Of a DNA stretch of 64,000 nucleotides, positions 49,462 to 61,200 are shown piece by piece; position 1 is the stretch's first letter, and every line of letters begins with the position of its first letter. This DNA is from Macrotrachela quadricornifera (lineage: Eukaryota > Rotifera > Eurotatoria > Philodinida > Philodinidae). The translations under genes and the position numbers were made by a program. Location: the NCBI GenBank assembly GCA_022393335.1, contig JAJEKB010000411.1, forward strand, positions 128,062 through 192,061. The letters run 5' to 3'. The notes under the pieces are model-generated. The model was not told the DNA's origin. It saw nothing but the letters and a program-made list of their open reading frames with translations, and ran no database searches.

Positions 49462-50581
49462 ACGATCTCTATGTTCTTCAGAACCATTTTACAAAACGAT
49501 AACAGAAGCATATTTTGTGGTACATTGATTTCTCTATATTTTCTTTCGTCGTTTCTTTTTATCGTCCTTCTTTCCAAGATTTTCCTACCAAATTATGCTC
49601 TGTTGATAATACATAATGTTAACAACAAGCACTCTCTGCTCTAAAATACTATCTTCGTCTTTCTCGTTTCTTTCTAACGATGGTGGTAATATGTTACGGC
49701 ATGCCTATATACATACGCATGTTATCCATGCGACGTCGAGTAGATAGTATATTGGAACATGCTGTGAAAGAACAACAAAAAGTGATGCTAGAAAAAAAAG
49801 AAAGAGAGAAAAAAAAACTTTTTTTTACTCGCTAGATATATAATTTTTTTTGAACATATTTAATAATTAGTTAAGTAATATAATAAAAAATGAATGTATT
49901 TTTTTTGTTTTCTTCTTGTCTAGGTGAAGATGACCCGAATAGAATTTTTTTAAATTCAAACAATCAAAAATCTCCTATTGATGAAAATATGTTTCCAATA
50001 CATTGGTATGAATTACGTGTTGATCGACCATTACTTGATCCAACTATACTGACCGAAAATACATCATTACAACTTTCATGTCGAATTGCTGGTCTTCATA
50101 TTGATAAATTTGAATGGTATAGAAATGGAGAATTAATAGCAACTTGTAATCAAACACCTTCATCATCACTTATTACAACAACAATAACTGGTGAAATTGA
50201 TCTAGGATATTTTCATGCATCTTATGATACATTACCAGCACATTTTATTGCTTTATTAACTGTTGATCAAACTAAAAAACAACGTCATGAAGGCATGTAT
50301 GAATGCCATGCATCGAATGCATATTATCATGTTACATCATCATGTAATGTCATTATTAATCAAGAGCAAGTACCTACTAATGAAGTAAATTATTTCTTGT
50401 TAAATTTATTTTTATATATTTATTTTTCCTATATATTTCTAGTCAATTTCTTCTCAAACAATAATTGAAAGTAAAAAGCATAAAGATGGTGATCAAGAAG
50501 AACATTTATTTTTAACAGAACCTAAACGTCTTCGAATTGATCATATCAAAGATACACAACAAATTCAATCTCATCAACAAG
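48874..50581 (+). CDS. Ig-domain protein, N-terminal part, runs into assembly gap
   Basis: Exons: 48874-49192, 49245-49304, 49924-50384 and 50443 to the gap edge at 50581; phases agree. The chosen start is MATSKADTGELFLSRL; an upstream in-frame ATG (48694) would translate a T-rich tract and is rejected because a good acceptor lies between them. Ig domain 1 (exon 1): GDNVLLECYV, SIAWYANGELVDL, DEGSYCCEAT. Ig domain 2 (exon 3): SLQLSCRIAG, DKFEWYRNGELIATC, HEGMYECHASN. Both keep the B- and F-strand cysteines and the core Trp, unlike many later domains. No signal peptide is evident, so an intracellular, sarcomeric role is plausible. The exon entering the gap is polar (TEPKRLRIDHIK, then Gln/His-rich). 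It may be the 5' end of the giant gene that resumes at 52260, or a separate gene; the frame after the gap reads QQFYQLIVRE and stops at 51474-51476. Confidence 0.75.
49428..49457. repeat. (TA)n microsatellite in intron
   Basis: A run of about 13 TA units in the 619-bp intron 49305-49923 of the Ig-domain gene. Confidence 0.9.
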
Positions 50582-51444
50582 NNNNNNNNNNNNNNNNNNN
50601 NNNNNNNNNNNNNNNNNNNNNNNNNNNNNNNNNNNNNNNNNNNNNNNNNNNNNNNNNNNNNNNNNNNNNNNNNNNNNNNNNNNNNNNNNNNNNNNNNNNN
50701 NNNNNNNNNNNNNNNNNNNNNNNNNNNNNNNNNNNNNNNNNNNNNNNNNNNNNNNNNNNNNNNNNNNNNNNNNNNNNNNNNNNNNNNNNNNNNNNNNNNN
50801 NNNNNNNNNNNNNNNNNNNNNNNNNNNNNNNNNNNNNNNNNNNNNNNNNNNNNNNNNNNNNNNNNNNNNNNNNNNNNNNNNNNNNNNNNNNNNNNNNNNN
50901 NNNNNNNNNNNNNNNNNNNNNNNNNNNNNNNNNNNNNNNNNNNNNNNNNNNNNNNNNNNNNNNNNNNNNNNNNNNNNNNNNNNNNNNNNNNNNNNNNNNN
51001 NNNNNNNNNNNNNNNNNNNNNNNNNNNNNNNNNNNNNNNNNNNNNNNNNNNNNNNNNNNNNNNNNNNNNNNNNNNNNNNNNNNNNNNNNNNNNNNNNNNN
51101 NNNNNNNNNNNNNNNNNNNNNNNNNNNNNNNNNNNNNNNNNNNNNNNNNNNNNNNNNNNNNNNNNNNNNNNNNNNNNNNNNNNNNNNNNNNNNNNNNNNN
51201 NNNNNNNNNNNNNNNNNNNNNNNNNNNNNNNNNNNNNNNNNNNNNNNNNNNNNNNNNNNNNNNNNNNNNNNNNNNNNNNNNNNNNNNNNNNNNNNNNNNN
51301 NNNNNNNNNNNNNNNNNNNNNNNNNNNNNNNNNNNNNNNNNNNNNNNNNNNNNNNNNNNNNNNNNNNNNNNNNNNNNNNNNNNNNNNNNNNNNNNNNNNN
51401 NNNNNNNNNNNNNNNNNNNNNNNNNNNNNNNNNNNNNNNNNNNN
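50582..51444. other. Assembly gap (863 N)
   Basis: Undetermined bases within or just after the Ig-domain gene. The flanks encode Gln/His-rich sequence on both sides (SHQQ before, QQFYQ after), so a CAA/CAG repeat may have broken the assembly; this is inference. Confidence 1.
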
Positions 51445-52259
51445 CCAACAGTTTTATCAACTAATTGTGCGAGAATAACATACAGATAATAACTTATTCC
51501 AGTAAGAATGTGCTATTGATGGTCTTCTCGAATGAATAAAAATAACAATGTCACCCTTGTGTCAAGGAAACCATGAAAGAAAAAAGAAAGAGGAAGAAAA
51601 AAAGATACGTAATCCTACAAAAAATGTACATCTATATCTATATATTTATGGTACAACTTAGATGGGTCTGGAAGAAAAGAAGAATCGATTGCAGATGCAT
51701 ATGAGTGTGTCATCAACGATCAGGACTAAGGTTCGATAAAGGGAGAAAACACAAGAAATAAAAAGAAAAAGGAAAATATGAGAATATGATAGAACAAACA
51801 GATAAAAGAAAAAAAAAGAGAAACGTTCGTTCTTATTCTATTTTCTCGAAGTCTCAAACATTTATACGATTTGCAAATACTTATGTATATAAATATACAA
51901 AAGTATATGGCAATATAAACGATATAGATTGAATTACTATTAAAATTCTTCTAATTATCTATATACTCTGAGAACTATGAAACGATCTCAGCATGGAAGG
52001 TAATCTTATATAAGCTTATTATTTGTCAAAAATATGATTTCAAAATTATATTTTCCTATATATATATATACATATCAACAATTTTTACTAATTCGACAAT
52101 GATTAATGATAAGTTCTATGTCCTTGAGAGATATTAAAGATTTGTTGAGTATATAACCTCTAAATTCAAACTAAAGCATCACCGATGTATCAATCTATCA
52201 TATCAACACATATCAATGTAATAATAACCTTTCTTTCTTTTTTTTTTATCTTTCAATAG
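51445..52259. other. Post-gap stretch, possible intron or gene end
   Basis: A short frame QQFYQLIVRE ends at 51474-51476. The remainder is AT-rich with purine-rich tracts and ends in a strong acceptor (tttttttttatctttcaatag, to 52259). It is either an intron of one giant gene or the spacer between two. Confidence 0.5.
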
Positions 52260-55200
52260 AGTATCATTAACGACGGCAAGTGGTAGTGAAAGTGAAAAAA
52301 TGTCGAGCGAGCTAACTAGCACTACTACAAAACGTCAATCAAGTGCATTAATTATACCTGAAGGCAAACCTGTCTTTTCTCAACCACTTGAGAGTGAGTT
52401 ATTAGTCAATGAAGATGAACAACTTACGTAAGAAATAAATTTTTAAAAAATAAATTTCATAAAAAAAAAAAACAAAGAAATTTTTTTTTTACTTAAGTCT
52501 CGAATGTATTATTGTTGGTAATCCATTACCAGAAATAATTTGGTTCTTTAATGATCGAAAAGTAATTCCTAGTAATGATTATCAAAAGAAAACAGAATCA
52601 TTAAATCCACATACAAGTCGTCATCAACTTATAATTAGTTCTAAAAGTAAAAAAATCGGAATTTTTAAAGTTCAAGCACAAAATACATATGGTCATACAA
52701 TAAGCGCATGTCATATTAGAAAATCTGCTCATACAATTGATCAACAAAAGAAAGCTGCATTTCAAGAAACTGAATCACAATTAACTGTTCCACCTACACA
52801 ACGTCGTCGTTCAAGTGTAACAGCACCAGCTAATATTGAACAAAAACCAATTATTATTCAAGGTTTATCAGTATTACAAATTGATTTAAATTCACCATGT
52901 GCATTAACATGTAAATCAAAATATGATACTGAATATCAATGGATTAAAGATAATCAACCAATTAATGATAAAACATTAAATGATAATAATATATTTATTA
53001 AATGTGATCGTTCAAATGATGGTAATATTCATGTATTTAATATAAAACAATTTAAACAAGAAAATTGTGGAAATTATGAATTAATACTTAAAAATAATCT
53101 TGGAGAAATTAATTCTCAAGGACGTTTAGAAATGAAAGGTATACCACCAACATTTACATTACAACCAAAAACAACTGCAGTTGTAAAAGGAAAAATGGCT
53201 GAATTTAATTGTCGAATAGCTGGAAGTCCAAAACCAGACGTAAATTTTTGTTTTTCTATTAATATAAAAAAAATAAATAAATTTTTTTTCTTTAAGGTTC
53301 AATGGTTTCTTAATGGACAAATTTTACGTTCAAATAATAAAATATCAATTACTGAAGAACGTGGTTTATTTATTCTTCGTATTAATAATATAAATGATAA
53401 AGATACTGGTACAATAAAATGTCTTGTTAAAAATCCTTTAGGAGAAATTCAACATGAAGTACAATTACAAATAACTGGTGAACAACGTGCACCAAAAATT
53501 CTTGATCAATCGAAATCAACTGAAGTTAATATTGGTGATAGTGTAGAATTTTTTGTTAAAACTTCTGGAACACCAAATCCAACAGGTATAGAAAATATAT
53601 AATTAAAATTTTTAAATGATATACATTTTTTTCTTATAGTTACATGGACACGAAAAGGAATAACAATAACATCTAATGAATTTTATCAATTACGTACAGA
53701 AAATGATACACATTATTTATTAATAAAGAAAGCTATTGCTGATGTTATTGGTACTTATGTTATAACAGCTGTTAATACAGCTGGAAAAGCTTCTACTGAA
53801 ATTGATCTTAATATAGCCGGTAAAATAAAAAAAAAACAAAATTAATTTATCAGTGTTTTATTGTTTTCTATTTTTTTTTTGTTTTAAAAAAGGTTTAAGT
53901 ACATTATTTGAACGACCATTACGTGATATATCTGTTAATCAAGGACGACCATTTACTCTTGATTGTGAAGTTAATACTAAAAATGGTATTCCAACAATAA
54001 CATGGATGAAAGATAATCAACCAATTATAAAATCTGATCGTGTAAATTTAACTGTTAAAGGAAATAAAGTTCATGTTTTAACAATAAAACAAGCATTACC
54101 AACTGATGCTGGTTATTATAGTATAAAAGCAAATTTAGGTAATGAAACAAGTACATGTGATGCACAAGTAATTGTTGAAATACCTCCAACAATTATTAAA
54201 ATACCTGAAACAGTTACAGTTGTTGATGGACAAGATTGTGAAATAAATATTGAAGTTACTGGTTTACCATCACCTATTGTTAAATGGTCACATTTAGCTG
54301 AAGATTTAAAACCAAATTCGAAATATAAAATAACATCAAATGGAAATAATCATCAATTACTTATTCAACATGCAACTGCACAAGATGCTGGAGATTATCA
54401 AGTTATTTGTTCAAATAATCTTGGACGTACAACAGGAAAAGTTGTTGTACGTATATCATCACCACCAAATATAATTGAACCATTAAAAGATTTATTTATA
54501 CCAATAAAACGTACAGCAAGATTAGAAACAAAAATTGATTCATATCCAGAAGCAAAAGCTCTTTGGTCAAAAGATTCTATACCTATTGATTTTAGTTTAT
54601 ATTCTGGACGTATAACAGCTGAAGAAAAACGAGGAGTTTATGCATTAATTATTAAAAATATTCAATTAGATGATGGAGGATTTTATGTATGTACAGCACA
54701 AAATTCTCTTGGACAAGTTAAAACATCAGCAACATTAACAATTGAAATGGCACCAGTATTTTTACAAAAATTAGAAAAATTAGAAGGTGTAGAAAATTGT
54801 GATATTGATATACGTGTACAAGTTGCTGGTTATCCAAAACCAAAATTAGAATTTTCATTTAATCAAAGACCAATTGATTTAACAGGACGGTAAGATTTTT
54901 ATTTATAAAAACAAAAAAAGAAAAAAAAATTGTTTCTTTTTTGTATTTTAGTTATTCATTAAAAGAACTTAAAGATGGATGGTATGTTTTTACAATTACA
55001 AATACAAAAACATCTGATGCTGGTTCATATACATGCGTAGCAACAAATTCTCTTGGACAAGCATCATGTGTTGGAAAATTAACATTATTTCGTACGTTAT
55101 TTTTATGAAATATAACTTAAAAGAAATGTAGAATCAAATTATAATCAACCCCTTTCTTTCAGAATAGCATTTATCAAATCGAATCTAAATTCAATTAGGT

Positions 55201-58200
55201 TATAACTCTCAGATATGACTAATATACTATAATATCATTCATCAGAGATGTATATTAATAGTAACTCATAAAACCAAAATACATCTTAATAAATTCTTTC
55301 ATTTATTCTATTTGATATTTTTCTCTCATCAAAATTATATTAATAACTTTAGTTTAATAATCTGTCTATTTTTTAGAATTATCACCACCAAATTTCACTA
55401 GAAATTTAACAAATGCTTTATTTCCTGTTGGTGGAATATTAAAAGCTGATTTAAAAGTGAGTGGTTTACCATTACCACGTTTAACATGGTATAAAGATGG
55501 ACAAATATTTGATGAAAATGATCGTATATCAATTGTATTTGATCCACGTACAGTAACATGGACATTAACAATACGAGATTGTCAAGAAAGTGATAGTGGA
55601 ATATATGAATGTCGTGCAAAAAATCCTGGTGGAGAAAAAATAACAAAATGTCAACTAACTGTTTCAGGACAATTACCAACATTTGTTGATACACCAGAAA
55701 AAGTTAGTTGTTTAGAAGGACAAACAGCTGTTTTTGGTTGTCGTGTTGCTGGTGATCCATATCCAATTGTTGTTTGGTCAAGAGGTAAAACAAAAACATT
55801 TACTGAAAATACACCAAAATATGCACTTTATTATGATGATGAACTTGATGCACATTTTTTTGAAATTAATCAATGTTCACAAGCTGATACTGGTATTTAT
55901 ACAGTTACACTTCAAAATACACATGGAACTGTAACAAAACCTGTTTCATGTTTTATTGTAACTAAACCAGAAGAAGTTATTGATTATAAGAGTATTTTAC
56001 GTAAAATGTAAGTAATCAGTTTATTGAAATTAACAAGATATAATATGATTATTTTATTTATAGGGAAGGTTTAACACGTGAAGGTGAAGCTGGTCCTGAT
56101 TGGGGTAAATTAAAGAAAGGTAGAGCTAGAGCTAAAGGACCAACTGATCCTGGTTGGCAGTATCAATTAAAACATTTTGAATTAACTGGTGAAGCACAAG
56201 CTAAACAATATGAACAAGCTCAACCAGTTGATTTAGTTGGTTTAACACCAGGTGAATTTACAGCTCGTCGTCGTTCACGTGCAGGTGCTGAGGGTGGTGA
56301 AGGTTTCGAAGGCGATGATGGACGTGGATTAAATGCACCAACATCAACAACAGGTAAAGATCGTAAAGCAGCACGTCTTGGTCTTGTAACATTTACAAAA
56401 CCATTAACAAATGTAACAATAAATGAAGGTAAAAATGCAACATTTGAATGTAATATATCTGATGGTGAAGCATCTGTAACATGGTTTATTAATGATCAAC
56501 CTATACCTAATGAACGTTGTCAAACATTAGGTATTGGTAAAACACGTCGTCTTATTTTAAAAGATTGTTTATTAAATGAAAATAATTCAACAATAACATG
56601 TGTACTTGATGAAGCAACAAAAACAAATGCACAATTATTTGTTAAAGAAGAACCATTTGATTTTAGTGATAAATTAAAAAATTTAAAAATTAAACGTGGT
56701 GATCAATGTGAATTACAATGTATTGTTAATAAACCAAATATAACATTACAATGGTTTAAAGATAATCAACCAATAACAGATATTAAAGAACAAGTTGATG
56801 GTTTAATTCATAAATTAATTATACCAAAAACTGAAGATAAAGATAAAGGTACATATACAGCAAAATATCAAGATAAACAAACCGAAGGAAATGTAGAAAT
56901 ATTAGGTATGTATATATATAAATTAAAATGTTTTTTTTTTATTTTTCTCTTATTTCTATAAAAGGTCCACCACAAATTATTAAATCTCCAATTGATTCTG
57001 TTCTTCTTGTTGGTCAATCAGTTGTTCTTACAAGTGAAATAATTGGTAATCCAAAACCACAAGTTACATGGTTATTTAAAGGTCAACCACTTAAATCAAC
57101 AGCAACAAAACATCAAATTGATGCAAAAAAAGATGGTATATATACATTAACTATTCTTAAAGGTGATGCAAATGATGAAGGACAATATACTGTTATGGCT
57201 GAAAATTCTGTTGATAAAGTTCAAGCAGATGCAAAAATAACTGTATGTACAAAACCAAAAGTTGATAAATTAGCTGATATTGCTGTTAATATTGATGAAA
57301 ATGTTCGTATTCCATGTCAATATTCTGGACAACCAATACCAACCATTAGTTGGTATGAAGATGGAAAAATTCTATCAAATGATGATAAACGATATATAAT
57401 TACACAAGAAACACCAACATTATCTGTATTAACAATAAATAATACTACTATGGATGATAAAGGTATTTATTCAGTTAAATTAACAAATATTGCTGGTGAA
57501 GTTGAAGGAAAAATGAATTTAAATGTAAAACGTAAGTTTAAATAAATAAATAAAAAAAAAGTAATTTTATGTAATGTCTTTTTTTTATAGCAATTAAACC
57601 AAGTATTACTCGTGATCTTAATCCAACATATATTGGTATAAAAGATGAAGATTTAATATTATCAATATCTGGTATTGGAAATCCATATCCAACATGTCAA
57701 TGGTTTAAAAATAATACTGAATTAACAACAACAACAGATGAACGTATACAATTTAAAGAAGATAAACAAACAAATGAATATTTTCTTATTATTAAAAATG
57801 CTAATCAAAATGATATGGCTGAATATCAAGCACAATTAACAAATCCAGCTGGTTTAATTAAATCTAAAAAAAGTAAAATTACTATACAAAAACAACCAAC
57901 ATTTATTAAAAAACCACAATCAATTATTGTTAATCAAAAAGATACAGGTAAAATTGAATGTCAAATTGATGCATTACCACAAGCAAAAATAACTTGGTTA
58001 ATTGGAGGAAAACCGATTTCACCTAAAGATGGTTATGAAACAACATTTGATACAAAAACTGGTATTGCAACATTAATTATTAAAAATATTACAACAAAAC
58101 ATGCTGGTCCAATTACAATTCGAGCAGAAAATACAGCTGGTACAGCTGAAGAAACAGTTGATATTAATGTTCGTTCAGCACCAATACTTCTTAAACCATT

Positions 58201-61200
58201 AACTGATACTGAAGTTATTACAAATAATGATGCAACATTTACTTGTGAATTTCAAGCATCACCACAAGCAGCTATAACATGGTTTTATAATGGTAAACCA
58301 ATAAGTTCATTACCAAATAAATATGATATATCATATGATACAAAAACAAATCAACATAAACTTATTATTAAACAAGCAATATTAGATGATAATGGAACTT
58401 ATAGTGCACAAGCAACAAATGAACTTGGACAAATTCAAACAGAAGCAAAACTTCATGTTACAAATGCACCTAATTTTATTTCTGGTTTAGAAGATAAAAT
58501 AGTTATTGCAAAAGAAACACTTGAATTAATTGTTAAAGTTACTGGTACACCACAACCAACATTAACTTGGTTAAAAGCTGGAAAAGAAATAAAATCAGAT
58601 GAGAAAAAATATTCTATTATACCTATAGATAAAGATGGAAATGCTAAATTAATAATAAAAGATGTAAGCGAAGAAGATCAAGCATTATATTCTTGTGTAG
58701 CTAAAAATAAAGTTGGTACAAATCAAACTGATGGTCATGTTAAAGTAACAGCACCATTAAAATTCATTCAACCATTACAAGATACTGATGTACTTAATAC
58801 ACAAAATGCTACATTAACTTGTGAAGTACAAGGTATTCCAAAACCGACTGTTAAATGGTAAATTTTATATAAGCAAAAGATAAATAAATTTGTTTTTTAA
58901 TTATATTGTGTTTTTTTTTCTAATAGGTTCTATAATGATGTTGAACTTAAATCAACACAAAAACAATCTATAGCAACAAAACAAAATGTTCATTCATTAA
59001 CAATAAATCGTGCTGATCAAACTGATGCTGGTAGATTTTTTTTAAAAATATATATTTAAAATATTGTATTTTATTGATGTATTTTTTTGCAGGTGTTTAT
59101 AAAGCAATTGCTGATAATGGTAGTGGTAAACCAGTTGAAACAACCTGTACTCTTACCGTTGGCAGTATGTATTCTTTATTTTTTCATTGTTATTATTATT
59201 ATTATTTTTCTTCCAGGTAAACCAAAAGTTGAAGGTAAACCTAATGATGTTACTGTTAATGTTGAACAATCAGCCGTTCTTGAATGTACATTTTCTGGTT
59301 TTCCAAAACCCGAAGTAACATGGTTTAAAGATAATAATCCAATAATACCTGATGAACATTTAACAATTCATGAAGATAAACCAAATGTTCATTCATTAAA
59401 AATTTCACATGCTCAACTCGATGATAAAGCAACATATGTATGTAAAGCAAAAAATCGTTTTGGTGAAATTGATGCTAAAATGAATTTAATTGTTAATTCA
59501 ATAAAACCAACAATTATACGAGATTTACAAGAACAACAAATTATTGAAAAAACTCAATCATTAGAACTTCAAATTGATATAACTGGTATACCACAACCAC
59601 AAATAAAATGGTTTAAAGGTAATGATGAAATAAATCCAATAAATAATAAAGATTATGAAATTAAATTTGATAATAAACAAACATATACATTATTTATTAA
59701 AAATTGTTTACCTGATCATCAAGGAGATTATTCTGTACAAGCAACAAACCCAGGTGGTACAATTAAATCTAAAAAAACAAAAGTTATTGTACAGAAAAAA
59801 CCAGAATTTATTAAATTACCACAATCACAAACAGTTAAAGATGGACAAAATGTTTTATTCGATGCACAAATTGATGCTTATCCCCAACCGAAAGTTACAT
59901 GGTTAGTAATTTGATTTTTTTTTGAGATAAAAAAGATAATTTTAATTCTATTTTTTTAGGCTTAAAAATGGTAAACCATTAACACCTGATCTTGGTTTTG
60001 AAAGTCAATTTGATGTAAAAACTGGTCAGATAACACTTAAACATAAAGGTGTATCTCCTAAACAAGCTGGTGAACTTATCTGTCGAGTAGAAAATTCAGC
60101 TGGTATAACAGATGCATCAGTAACACTTGATGTACAAAGTAAATATACATAACACAAACCGAACAAAAAAAAAGAAATTATTTAAAATAACAATTTTTTT
60201 TTAGCATTACCAGTTATAACTAAAAAATTAACTGATCAAGAAGTTATGATTGATAATGAAATTCGTTTCAGTGTTGATATTACTGGTTCACCAACACCAA
60301 AAATATCTTGGACAAAAGATGATATACCAATTAAACTTGATAATGATCATATTATTGAATCTGATAATATAACTCATACATTAATTATTAAAAATGCTAA
60401 AACAACAGATGAAGGTAAATATCGTGTATTAGCTGAAAATCCTCTTGGTCATGTTGAATCAACTGCACAATTAACAATTCTTGAACAACCATTTGTTGAT
60501 CAACCATTTAGTGATATAATGCAACCAATTGGTTCTGATGTCAATCTTAAATGTAAAGTTATTGGTGGTCGACCAAAACCAACAATAACATGGCTTAAAA
60601 ATGGAAAAGAATTTAAAGGTGATGATCGACATAAAATAACATCATTACCTGATGGTACATGTGAATTAAATATAAAATCACTTGATGAAACAGATAATCA
60701 AGATAAATATACATTATTAATTAAAAATAAAGTTGGACAACAAGAAATAAATTCAACAATTACAGTTAAAGCACCATTAGAATTTATTCAATCATTAAAA
60801 GATCAAGATATAATTGCACAATCACCATGTATATTAACTATTGAAACGAATGGAATACCAAAACCAACAGTTAAATGGTAAAAATAAATAATAATAAATT
60901 TTTTTTGTTATTTATTTCATTTCTTTTTACTAATAGGTTTTTTAATGATCAAGAACTTAAAAATACACCTAAAACTAAAATTGAATCTAAACAAAATATT
61001 CATACATTAACATTACCAAAAACTGAATTAACTGATGAAGGTATTTATAAATGTATTGCAACAAATCCTGATGGTACTATTGAAACAAAAGCACATATTT
61101 CTGTTTGCAGTATGTTTAGAAAAAATTTTTTTAAATTCTTTAAATTTCGGTTTTTTTTCTTTTATTTCAGCTAAACCAAAAGTTGATGGAAAAGTTAACG

